DNA of 63,890 nucleotides from a virus. The notes beneath the pieces are model-generated. The model saw nothing but the letters and a program-made list of their open reading frames with translations. It did no database searches and was not told the DNA's origin. Below are positions 16,027-24,754 of this stretch, in pieces. A program made the translations under genes and the position numbers. The stretch is taken from IMG/VR virus record IMGVR_UViG_3300045131_001062, positions 1 to 63,890 of that record. The stretch is one strand, 5' to 3'. Numbering within the stretch: position 1 is the first letter of the stretch; every line of letters begins with the position of its first letter.

Positions 16027-16244
16027 AGGGAGGATCTACAGTAACAAGGGAGTTTCCTCCGTTTCGAACGATGAAGTACGCAGTGTGGCGCAGTTGTGAG
16101 AGATTTGGAATATTGCCTCCGGATGTGAAGCCGGAGTGGAATGAAAACAACGACGTAGTGATGTGCAATATAATCTCTTACGATCAACTTAGGAATTGGG
16201 AAGAGGATAAGATTAGATGTCAGACTTTGCCACAGTTACCGTGA
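16020..16244 (+). CDS. Tail assembly chaperone extension (-1 frame), fusion of 238 aa
   Basis: After a -1 shift on the heptamer, translation continues for 74 codons to TGA at 16242-16244, giving a fusion that begins at 15529. The extension contains MKYAVWRSCERFGILPPDV and YDQLRNWEEDKIR, the short helical T-domain pattern of gpGT-type fusions (Trp-rich, ending in a helix). It overlaps the next gene by 28 bases. An independent start at 16071 is possible but lacks a good ribosome site. Confidence 0.85.
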   Translation, partial: TVEGGSTVTREFPPFRTMKYAVWRSCERFGILPPDVKPEWNENNDVVMCNIISYDQLRNWEEDKIRCQTLPQLP

Positions 16245-16885
16245 AGGGACACCGTTCGCACTACAACGGTCCTAGGGTAACTGCGCGCACGTATGCCGCC
16301 CTCAGTGCTTCTTGGGATCGTTGTTCCAAGGAAGCACTGAGGGCCATGTTTAATCTCATGAAGGATAAGCACGAGGATACTGGCATGTCCATTGCCTCAC
16401 TCGTGCCTATGGGTAAGTTGCTCCGCGTAGGCGGCTTAATGTCTTATGGCGGCACCGGCGTCCTACCTAAATTCTATGACAGTGATTACTGGCCCACTGG
16501 TGGTTTCACTGGTAGTAAATCATTTTCTAGCGGTGAAAGAATTGGCAGGCAACAATTAGCTAGCGGTGAACATGCAATTACGTATGGTAGCCAGAAACGT
16601 GTAGTGTTAAAGTTCCGTGTTACCATTGGCGTGTTGCAGTGGGCCTTGCATGAAGCTAATATCTCAAGCCCACTTTGGGGAAAAACCCCTAAGTATGGTC
16701 GTAAGAGCCGCGCAAAGAGTGGTGGGTGGCAGCAGCCCTTTGAGTCCATTGACACAGGCAAGGAAGCTTTTCGTAAGCAGTTGACTATTGAGATGCGTAA
16801 ATTACGAAAGCTAATACCTGCTTTTGTGATTGAGGAAATTATGGGTGGAAGTATTTCCGAAGGGAGACCGACCGATGCAAAATGA
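16217..16885 (+). CDS. Minor tail / virion protein, 222 aa
   Basis: Basic, Ser/Gly/Lys-rich protein between the chaperones and the tape measure. Segments such as SHYNGPRVTARTYAALSASWDRCSKEAL suggest a helical N-terminus and a beta-rich middle (KRVVLKFRVTIGVLQWAL). GGWQQPFESIDTGKEAFRKQ precedes a C-terminal helix. Context implies a tail component, possibly a tail completion or tape-measure-associated protein. No family recognised. Confidence 0.7.
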   Translation: MSDFATVTVKGHRSHYNGPRVTARTYAALSASWDRCSKEALRAMFNLMKDKHEDTGMSIASLVPMGKLLRVGGLMSYGGTGVLPKFYDSDYWPTGGFTGSKSFSSGERIGRQQLASGEHAITYGSQKRVVLKFRVTIGVLQWALHEANISSPLWGKTPKYGRKSRAKSGGWQQPFESIDTGKEAFRKQLTIEMRKLRKLIPAFVIEEIMGGSISEGRPTDAK

Positions 16886-19800
16886 TTTAATCATGCTTCC
16901 CTTTGGACAGTTAACTTTCATTACCACCTTTGACGATGATACCGTCGAGTTCAAGGGCAATGCTTCCAGCCTTAATACTGCATTAGATGGCATCAATGCT
17001 AGGTATAAGGCATTAGACAAAGAACTGCAAACTGTAAATGCCTCGATTGCTAAGGCTAATCATGGCATGAGGGAGCAAGAACTTCAGACTAAGGCACTGG
17101 TCCTTAGTATGGAGAAACGATTTTTAGCTGAACAGGCGCTCGCCACTCTTACAGGAAAATCTGTTGGACGACCTCCTATACAGGTAGCTGGGCATATCTA
17201 CGCTGCTGAACAGATTGCTCGTACTGCCAAAGATTCTGCAGAATGGCTTGAGTACCTTAGTGCTAAAGGAACTAATGCCTATTCTAGATTATCTGGGGCC
17301 GCAGTTAGTGCCGCCGCCACAATAGCAGCAGCTCACCGAGATATTGCTAAGAGTTCTTCTGCCGCGACCAGTGGATACATGAGTGGACGCGGCTACGCAT
17401 CAGCTGCGGCCAGTACGATGGCTTCCGGCGAGCGTATTCGGGCACACCGCAGTACCGTTGAAGGTTGGGTGATTCCCGATGGTGGTGCCGAAAAGATAGA
17501 TAAGATTACCGAAAGCACCAAGAAAGCAACGACGGCCAGCAAAGATTTGCACATCAGTTGGAACTCTATTGTCCGGCTGTTCGGTGTGCAAGTAGCCCAC
17601 CGCTTTGCCGCAGACTTGATTTCTGGATTACGTGAAGGTGTTGTGCAGGCCACAGACTTGTCTATCAAGATTGCACAAATCCAAACTCTATCGCAGGATG
17701 CCATTGTCCCTACGCGTGAGTGGGCAGAAGGTCTGCGCAATGTTTCAGGCGCATTTGGATTTGATATACTCGATACGGCTACTGCTTCGTATGAAGCCCT
17801 GTCCAACCAGATGGGTAAGGGCATTGACGTTCTTGGATTCATGGAGGATGCATCCAAACTTGCTATAGCTACCACTGGCAAGCAGATGGATGCCGTTAAT
17901 CTTCTTTCCTCGGTGATGAACTCCTACAATCTGGAGACTACAACTGCCGCACAGATTAGTGCTGCCCTATTCAAAGCGCAGGACTTGGGTCGATTCGTAA
18001 TGGCTGACTATGGTAATACGATTGGTAACGTTACGGCCCTGGCCTCGCAGTTGGGCGTATCCTACCAAGAAGTATTTGCTTCCTTGGCCTTAATGACTAA
18101 GGCTGGTATTAAGCATAATGAAGCGTCTACGCAGTTGCGCGGAATTATGCTGAAAATGATTCAGCCCACAGAAGAGACTGTTAAGCTCTTCAAGGAACTG
18201 GGTTACGCCACGCCAGAAGCTGCCGTGAAGTCTTTGGGCCTGTTTGGCGCGTTGGACAAAATCATCCACGCCACCAACGGGTCCATTTCTGAACTGTACC
18301 AGTACATTAATCGTATCCGTGGTGCGAGCGGTATCGCCGTGTTCGCTGGTGACCTACATGAAGCACACAATACCTTAAAAGAAATAACGGAGTCTACCAA
18401 GGAATTCAGTACAGCCTTCCAACTCGTGTCTGACGCTGCTGGACAGAATCTTGTAGTGGAATTACAGAAACTTAAGCAGTATTTCATCGTTGACATTGGG
18501 CAGGATGCTGTTGAAACCTTAGCCACTACCGCTAAGTACGTAGACTTGGTTGCTGTGGCCGTTGCTACACTAACAGCACTTGTGCCTGTATTAGCTGGTG
18601 CCACAGTTGGATTAATCGTCCAGTTCATTAAGTTCAGTGGCGTTGCTAATGCATTCTTGGCAGCTAATCCATACGCTAGAGCTTTTGCTGCTATCTACCT
18701 TACCGCGCAGGTACTGTCAAAGTACATGAATAAGTACTATACGGACCAGTCTGCGTACTATGATAAGATGTTTGAAGAAGAGCGGCAGGCTATTAAGTTT
18801 TATAGGGAAGAAGCCGAGGCACGGGTGGCTGCATCCACCAGAATAACCAACGCCATTGAAAAGCAACTGAATGCTTCTGCTGCAAAGGCCAGGCAGTCCA
18901 TTCTAGCAGCTGAAAAGCTGTATGCTGGAATGACGCAGAAGATTTCAGATGACTTTACCCTTATGACCGAGGAAGTGGGTCAGGCTTTTGCCGCTCAGAC
19001 CGCTGCCATCAAGAAGGGCATCACTGAAACCGAAAATGCTCTTAAGGCTATTGATGATTTTAAAGTCAGTGGTCCTAAGGATGCTAAAGATTTCGCCTTC
19101 AAGTTTAATCTTGACAATCTCAAGACAGCCCAAGAAAAGATTGACTTCATTGCTAAGCGGATTAAGGAACTGCAAAGCGAATCCGCGTCGGCAGAACCAA
19201 AACGCCGCACGGAAATCTTTGGCGAAGTAGCTAGCCTTATCGAGGAACAGCATAAGTTACAGATGGGTGCCATTGAAGCGCGCAAGGAAGCTGAAAAGGC
19301 TCTTGGTGACGAAGCCATTTCCACAGCCACTAAGCGCCGTGAGTTGGTTCGGGAAATCGAAAAGAAGGAACTCGAACTTGGTAATATCAAGAAGAACGAG
19401 CATGGTAAGACAGAACGCCTAAAGTTGCAGTCTGTCAATGCGGAATTGGAAGACCTTCGATTCACGTTGTCACAGTTCGATGAAGAAGCTGCTCGTAAAG
19501 AATCTCAACTGCAAAAGGACCTGGCGGATATTGGCATCGTTAGGGATGCTCAGATTGACGCCCTGCGGGCAATTGAGCAGGTTCGGAAGGATATCGAAGC
19601 TCAGAATGCTGTGGATGCAGCAGCACTTGATGCCAAACTAATTGCAGATCAGCAGAAAGTGGCTTATGCTAAGCTGCAAGAAAAGGAACTCGACCTTAAA
19701 GAGAAGACCTTTACTACGTTAGACTCTGACTTAAGTAAGGCTATCTCCGAGGGCAAGACAGATGAATTAGTTACTATGCTTGAACAGCGTGAAGAAGCTT

Positions 19801-20747
19801 TACTGGATTATCGTAAGGCTCTTCTGGCAGTCTTCCCCAACATAGACACTTCGGCACTTGACAAAGTAGAATCAGTGGCCGTAGACCGGGTGGCTAATGC
19901 AATGCAGGAGCGCGTCGTGGCTGATAAGGAAGAAGCCAGCAAGAAAACTCTAGCCAAGCTGCAAGAGGACAAAAATAAGGTTGAGAGAGAAATAGCCAGA
20001 CGCGAGGGCGTGGTTGAGCGATCCAAGTTTCTTAATCAGTCGGTAACTAAAGATCGACAGCCCTTAACAAATGAACAGCTATTACTACAGGCCAAAATGG
20101 TTGCGGCCACTACTGACATGTTCATAGATGCTTTCGGGTTGCCAAAAGATTTTGAAGAAGCAAAAGCACGCGTAGCCGAATTGCAGAAGCAGTACGAAGC
20201 AACATTTAAGCCCACCAAGACTGTAGACTTGGCTGCCGAAAAGCAAGCAATTGAAGCACTCAAGGGAGAAAGCTTAAAGCTTAATCAGGAAATAATCAAG
20301 TTGGCCGGCGACGTTGGCGTGAAAGAGGCAGAAATGGTAGCTGCTGTGGCCACCACAACGCAGTCCATAGATGAAATGCTGGAGGAAGTACGTAGACAGT
20401 TTGCCTTGACGGCCCAATTCATCATGGACACAAAGTCCACACTTGAGTCAGGCACCGTAGCTATACCTCCCAAGGCTTTAGGTGGAGCTATTCAATCAGG
20501 CCGCGATACAGTGGCAGCTATGTTGACTCCGGGTGAGTTCGTGGTCAACGCTGAATCCTCCAAGAGATTCTACAGTCAGTTGCTAGCCATCAACAGTAAT
20601 CGTTACGCTGGTGGTGGAAGTGTTAGAAATAATACTTTCGGTGACATTAACGTAACCCTAAACAGCAGCGGTAAAGCCAACATAGACGCTGTCGCAATCG
20701 GCAACGCTCTGAAACGTGAAATTAGGCGGGGGACACTCACATTATGA
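16875..20747 (+). CDS. Tail tape measure protein (TP901-like core), 1290 aa
   Basis: The start at 16875 has AGGGAG upstream and is preferred over an upstream frame at 16830. The core region (about residues 290-530) contains the TP901-type pattern: ETTTAAQISAALFKAQDLG, NTIGNVTALASQLGVSYQEV, GIKHNEASTQLRGIMLKM and IRGASGIAVF. A hydrophobic segment near 565-620 is followed by long coiled coil to about 1170. The C-terminus has ALGGAIQSGRDTVAAMLTPGEFVVN and YAGGGSV, the usual Gly-rich tail-tip end. Length would predict a tail of roughly 190-200 nm by the usual 0.15 nm per residue rule. Confidence 0.93.
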   Translation: MQNDLIMLPFGQLTFITTFDDDTVEFKGNASSLNTALDGINARYKALDKELQTVNASIAKANHGMREQELQTKALVLSMEKRFLAEQALATLTGKSVGRPPIQVAGHIYAAEQIARTAKDSAEWLEYLSAKGTNAYSRLSGAAVSAAATIAAAHRDIAKSSSAATSGYMSGRGYASAAASTMASGERIRAHRSTVEGWVIPDGGAEKIDKITESTKKATTASKDLHISWNSIVRLFGVQVAHRFAADLISGLREGVVQATDLSIKIAQIQTLSQDAIVPTREWAEGLRNVSGAFGFDILDTATASYEALSNQMGKGIDVLGFMEDASKLAIATTGKQMDAVNLLSSVMNSYNLETTTAAQISAALFKAQDLGRFVMADYGNTIGNVTALASQLGVSYQEVFASLALMTKAGIKHNEASTQLRGIMLKMIQPTEETVKLFKELGYATPEAAVKSLGLFGALDKIIHATNGSISELYQYINRIRGASGIAVFAGDLHEAHNTLKEITESTKEFSTAFQLVSDAAGQNLVVELQKLKQYFIVDIGQDAVETLATTAKYVDLVAVAVATLTALVPVLAGATVGLIVQFIKFSGVANAFLAANPYARAFAAIYLTAQVLSKYMNKYYTDQSAYYDKMFEEERQAIKFYREEAEARVAASTRITNAIEKQLNASAAKARQSILAAEKLYAGMTQKISDDFTLMTEEVGQAFAAQTAAIKKGITETENALKAIDDFKVSGPKDAKDFAFKFNLDNLKTAQEKIDFIAKRIKELQSESASAEPKRRTEIFGEVASLIEEQHKLQMGAIEARKEAEKALGDEAISTATKRRELVREIEKKELELGNIKKNEHGKTERLKLQSVNAELEDLRFTLSQFDEEAARKESQLQKDLADIGIVRDAQIDALRAIEQVRKDIEAQNAVDAAALDAKLIADQQKVAYAKLQEKELDLKEKTFTTLDSDLSKAISEGKTDELVTMLEQREEALLDYRKALLAVFPNIDTSALDKVESVAVDRVANAMQERVVADKEEASKKTLAKLQEDKNKVEREIARREGVVERSKFLNQSVTKDRQPLTNEQLLLQAKMVAATTDMFIDAFGLPKDFEEAKARVAELQKQYEATFKPTKTVDLAAEKQAIEALKGESLKLNQEIIKLAGDVGVKEAEMVAAVATTTQSIDEMLEEVRRQFALTAQFIMDTKSTLESGTVAIPPKALGGAIQSGRDTVAAMLTPGEFVVNAESSKRFYSQLLAINSNRYAGGGSVRNNTFGDINVTLNSSGKANIDAVAIGNALKREIRRGTLTL

Positions 20748-21196
20748 TTACCTTCGTATGTGCTGATCCTGCTACATCCCTCGAACTCGCCAATCCCGAG
20801 ATTGGTGACAAGATAGTTGTAGACCACAAGATGATTATACACACCACGAAAGCTGGTGAGTACAAAATCCGCATCCCGCTGGGGCGGACTAGCGTCACTA
20901 CTAGGAAGTTTGATTTTGCGGCACTTACCGCTGCTAAAGTAACAGCACTGAAAGCATTCCTGTATGCTACGGCAGGCAAGGAACTTACTCTCACTGATCA
21001 TTTAGGTGTAGAATCCACTTGTTACATTTTAACGCCGGCTTTCAACATTGTTACACGGCAGGATGGTTGCACGTATGAGGTAGGTTTTGAGTTCCTAGAC
21101 TACGGTGGAATAGCCACGGCAACCTACAACATCCTCACCCAATCTGGTGAATACATCCTAACCGAAAGCGGAGAGGAAATCTTGTATGAGCATTAG
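20744..21196 (+). CDS. Distal tail-like protein, 150 aa
   Basis: Directly after the tape measure and overlapping its stop. Beta-rich, with SLELANPEIGDKIVVDHKM, a tube-like strand region, FEFLDYGG, and a curious C-terminal duplication (NILTQSGEYILTESGEEIL). The N-terminal half resembles the next gene (LANPEIGD versus LPNPTLGD), suggesting tandem paralogs forming the tail-tip ring. Confidence 0.65.
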   Translation: MITFVCADPATSLELANPEIGDKIVVDHKMIIHTTKAGEYKIRIPLGRTSVTTRKFDFAALTAAKVTALKAFLYATAGKELTLTDHLGVESTCYILTPAFNIVTRQDGCTYEVGFEFLDYGGIATATYNILTQSGEYILTESGEEILYEH

Positions 21197-21545
21197 ACTG
21201 GCCGTAGGTCTTAATCATGTTGATTTGCCAAATCCCACTTTGGGGGATGGTGATGAACTCAACATCAAGACAAGGTACTTATTCACTATGTCCAGTGAGG
21301 TTCATAGCTATAAGTATACTCCATCTGCGCGCAAGTGGACGCTTATGTTCAACGCCATTTCTATTGATAATCTGGCCGACTTGGTAGACTTCATCCAGAC
21401 CTACGCCAATGTGACTGTGACCTTCACTGATTGGTTGAATCAGTCTTACTCAGTCAGGATCGCCACTCCAGTTTCAGAGTTCACAACGTTATTAGAGAGT
21501 GACTGTTCAATTCTTGATACGCAACTGGAACTGGTGGCTGCTTAA
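21186..21545 (+). CDS. Tail-tip protein, paralog of upstream gene, 119 aa
   Basis: Overlaps the preceding gene by 11 bases. The pattern HVDLPNPTLGDGDELNIKTR, SARKWTLMFNAIS and a strand TVTFTDWLNQSYSVRIATP fits a small beta-barrel tail protein. Likely a distal tail or baseplate ring subunit together with its neighbour. No catalytic features. Confidence 0.65.
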   Translation: MSIRLAVGLNHVDLPNPTLGDGDELNIKTRYLFTMSSEVHSYKYTPSARKWTLMFNAISIDNLADLVDFIQTYANVTVTFTDWLNQSYSVRIATPVSEFTTLLESDCSILDTQLELVAA

Positions 21546-21554
21546 GGAGTAATT

Positions 21555-21803
21555 ATGGCTAAGAAAATAACAGAATTTCCTAGTGCATCTACATTAGTGG
21601 ATGCAGATTTAATCCCAATGGTAGTGGATACCGGCGGGGCACCAACGACCAAAAAGATTACATTTGCCAATTTAGTGGCAGCCGTGGCTGCGGCTATCTT
21701 AGATGGTAGTACAGGACGTACGGTAACAGTGGCAGCAGTTGATCCAGTAACGGGTGACAGCGTAACATTAGAGTTCGAAGGAGGGATGCTTAAGAATCCA
21801 TGA
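21555..21803 (+). CDS. Small fibre-like protein, 82 aa
   Basis: A strong AAGGAG site precedes the ATG. The sequence ITEFPSASTLVDADLIPMV and TTKKITFANLVAAV is the standard short N-terminal module of many phage tail fibres (the DADLIP...KKITFANL pattern), here as a stand-alone protein. The rest is Thr/Val-rich beta. It overlaps the large fibre gene by four bases and may be an adaptor for it. Confidence 0.75.
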   Translation: MAKKITEFPSASTLVDADLIPMVVDTGGAPTTKKITFANLVAAVAAAILDGSTGRTVTVAAVDPVTGDSVTLEFEGGMLKNP

Positions 21804-24754
21804 AAACACCAATTATACTTTTCTTTTTGTTAGTGGCGGCTGCTACTGCTGACTACGTGCCAGTGTCTTATGATAGTGTAACAGACACTTTCAAACCCGT
21901 TGGCATTGAGAGTGAAATCTATAATGATTCGGATGCAGTTGCCGCAGTAATCGCTGCATATCCCGGACTCGTTATAGATGGGTCTGTCTATATGGAGAAG
22001 TCCGTATATGACACTAACCTTGACGGTGTTGTGGACACTGTTGAGCAGATGCAGGAACTGCTGGATGGATTACTGGATCAGTGCACAGCCCCGTGGTACA
22101 ACTGGGCCTGCCCAGTCGATGCTAATGGGCAAGATCTGCAGAATGTCGGCAATGGCGAGTTTGAATCCATTACATTGGGTGGCGTTACCCTCACTAGCTG
22201 GACTACAACCGAGGACGGCGTAGTGATCCTGCCCGGTAACGTACTACTTCAAGTGGATTATCCAAATGATGGCCGCTCTCGTGAAGGTACCATTCACTTT
22301 GAGTGCTACGATAATCCCGGCATGTATGGCTGGCCACTGTATGAAACTTCGTATGAAGTAACCATTCTTGCGTCCGACCCGTCGTACTTGATCAGCCTGC
22401 AAGCCAACATGCTTGGTTCAACTTGGTGGTATTGTTGGTTTGACTCCAATGAAGATTCTGTGTATAATGACTACAAAGACATTAGTGGGACAACTAAGTT
22501 ACTTGGTGTCGAACCGGGTTGCTTAGCCGAACATAATCCACAGATGTTTTCTAGCGTTACAGACTCTAAGGTGATTCGTTTTAATCTTGTTGATCAGAAG
22601 GGTACGACGCCACGGATTGGCTGGGCATATGCGGATGTTGGTGACTCTCATGATGTTCAGGCACAAATAATTACTACCGATACTGGAACTGGAACGATTC
22701 CGCCATCAGATTTCACAGCTGCGGCTGGTGGCAGTCATGGCGGGAATCCATGGCATCCGGCTAATGGCAGCACAATCTCTGGCGTACATAGCTATGTCGG
22801 TGATTTCTTAGTTGGCACCAATGAAACTGTGTACGTTACTAGCTATATCACAGACCAATCCTATGGTGGTTGGTTAGTTGTGTTTGCCAGTAACATCTTC
22901 ATATATGGTAAGATTGAAGGTAGCTTCAAAGGATACCCCGGAGGAAATGGTGGTGGCGGTGGCGGTGGCGGTATTGACTGGCAGCATGATCAAGTAGGTG
23001 CTGGTGGTGCCCGCGGAACTGGCTGGGGCGTGTGGGGTGGAGTTGGCACAGCCGGACAGAAACAGAATCCTAGCATTGGTGGTTTTAATGGTGGCAGCGG
23101 CGGACTTGGAGCAGTAGGATTTGGTCCTTATGCTGGTGCTGCTACACTGAGTACATATCAAACCTTTGTTAGCGGTGCATGTTCAGTCAATAGTGAAATC
23201 TTCAACTTCACTTGGTACTACGACGGCAATAATGGCGGATACAATACAGCAAATGGAAACACACGCGAAGCAAAGAATCATACGCTGTATGCTGGTTCAG
23301 GTGGTTCTGGCGGTTCTGGTGGCTCGGGTAGTGCCGGTAGTTACACGGACAATGCACCGGAAGCCGTACTTGGTGGTGGGGGTGGCGGTGGCGGCGCTGG
23401 TGGAAGTGGTGGAGCGGCGATATGGTTGTACGCGTCTGGCCGCGCGGAGCAACCTACTCGTCCCTCTTTCGTGTTGAAAGGCGTAGCCGGAAGTGGAATG
23501 ACGATTGCCAAAATCCATGTCAAGAGTGGAAATACTTCTGGAAATGGTTCTGATGGGGTAGACGCTACTCAGGCCGGCACTATTACGTCGGATGGCGGTG
23601 CTGGTGGTGCTGGTGGTTGGACGACAGTTTCTGGTACTGGACTTGGTGGGGCAGAAGGACTATTTTTTGATAATGCCTCCTGCGGTAGAATTGTAGGTTC
23701 TTATCGTGGTGGTAATGGCGGTCAAGGAGCCGGCGGTGGCGTATTAATCAAAGCCCCAATCATAGTTATGGAGGATGCCGAAATAAGTGCGGCTTCTGCC
23801 GGAGTAAGTGGTAGCATCAAGGTGTTTTATAATGAGAGTGGTGATTACACCAAGAGTGCTACTACGTTTGAGTATGGCCAGCTATACGAGTATCCGGAAG
23901 CATTTACACTTCCAAGCAATGGGGACACCACTACGGTCGTGTATGATACACAGATTCGTAACCGCAGATTCTTATGCGAAGCAGATTACCTCAACAGCAC
24001 GGGTCGTGGTGGATTGCCCTTTGCTCGCCCTTACGAACTTATGGAATTAGCCCTGCTACAGATTCCCAGCACTACTCCGACTGTTGAAAAGGAGTTTCTA
24101 GGGGTAGATGTGTTCGGGGATGGTAGCAATGAAAGTAATCCCGGGCCTGCTTCCATTGCTAAGTGGCCGTCTAGCCTAGTGGTGCTCACTTCCAATGTTG
24201 TAGAGTTTGTCTACTCTTCTTGGGATCAGTATAGCACAATGCAACTCGAAATGTACGAGTCCGCTGGGGAGGAAGTTGATCCTACAATCAGTGGCTCGGA
24301 TATTGAAGGTGACTTGGGTGCAAATCTCAAGGAACAAAGTGTGATATTCAAAGTTACAATCACAGAGAATGCAACTGTAACTACGGAATACTATACATCG
24401 GACGCTTCGGGTGATATTCTTAATGACTCTGGCACTGACGTTGGCGATATCAACTACACAACGGCTGTCTTTAGCTTTGACTATGCTGCGCCCAGTGGAG
24501 TCCATACAGTAGAAATGACGCAATACTACGCTGCTTCCGCCGCATCGCCAATGTACTCATTCACTGGCTACATGGAGAACTCACGCTCAAATGGTAACAA
24601 GCAGCATCTGATTACGGAAGAGCGTAATGGAGTAACTCTTATTGACGGCAATGCTTATATGTGGCGTGTACGGGCACTGCCTAATATAGTGTCGCCCACA
24701 ATGGCCGAGGGTGAGTGGTCTGACTATGCCTTATTCATCAAGGAAGCCCAATGA
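21800..24754 (+). CDS. Large glycine-rich tail fibre with signal peptide, 984 aa
   Basis: The N-terminus MKTPIILFFLLVAAATA is a typical signal peptide, unexpected for a tail fibre. Residues about 18-310 are mixed beta; about 375-640 are extremely Gly/Ser rich with runs of six or more glycines (GGNGGGGGGGG, GGSGGSGGSG, GGGGGGGGAGGSGG), probably polyglycine-II or collagen-like stalk; 700-984 is beta-rich (TITENATVTTEYYT). Location after tail-tip genes indicates a host-recognition fibre. The signal peptide raises an alternative: a protein exported from the infected cell. Confidence 0.75.
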   Translation: MKTPIILFFLLVAAATADYVPVSYDSVTDTFKPVGIESEIYNDSDAVAAVIAAYPGLVIDGSVYMEKSVYDTNLDGVVDTVEQMQELLDGLLDQCTAPWYNWACPVDANGQDLQNVGNGEFESITLGGVTLTSWTTTEDGVVILPGNVLLQVDYPNDGRSREGTIHFECYDNPGMYGWPLYETSYEVTILASDPSYLISLQANMLGSTWWYCWFDSNEDSVYNDYKDISGTTKLLGVEPGCLAEHNPQMFSSVTDSKVIRFNLVDQKGTTPRIGWAYADVGDSHDVQAQIITTDTGTGTIPPSDFTAAAGGSHGGNPWHPANGSTISGVHSYVGDFLVGTNETVYVTSYITDQSYGGWLVVFASNIFIYGKIEGSFKGYPGGNGGGGGGGGIDWQHDQVGAGGARGTGWGVWGGVGTAGQKQNPSIGGFNGGSGGLGAVGFGPYAGAATLSTYQTFVSGACSVNSEIFNFTWYYDGNNGGYNTANGNTREAKNHTLYAGSGGSGGSGGSGSAGSYTDNAPEAVLGGGGGGGGAGGSGGAAIWLYASGRAEQPTRPSFVLKGVAGSGMTIAKIHVKSGNTSGNGSDGVDATQAGTITSDGGAGGAGGWTTVSGTGLGGAEGLFFDNASCGRIVGSYRGGNGGQGAGGGVLIKAPIIVMEDAEISAASAGVSGSIKVFYNESGDYTKSATTFEYGQLYEYPEAFTLPSNGDTTTVVYDTQIRNRRFLCEADYLNSTGRGGLPFARPYELMELALLQIPSTTPTVEKEFLGVDVFGDGSNESNPGPASIAKWPSSLVVLTSNVVEFVYSSWDQYSTMQLEMYESAGEEVDPTISGSDIEGDLGANLKEQSVIFKVTITENATVTTEYYTSDASGDILNDSGTDVGDINYTTAVFSFDYAAPSGVHTVEMTQYYAASAASPMYSFTGYMENSRSNGNKQHLITEERNGVTLIDGNAYMWRVRALPNIVSPTMAEGEWSDYALFIKEAQ

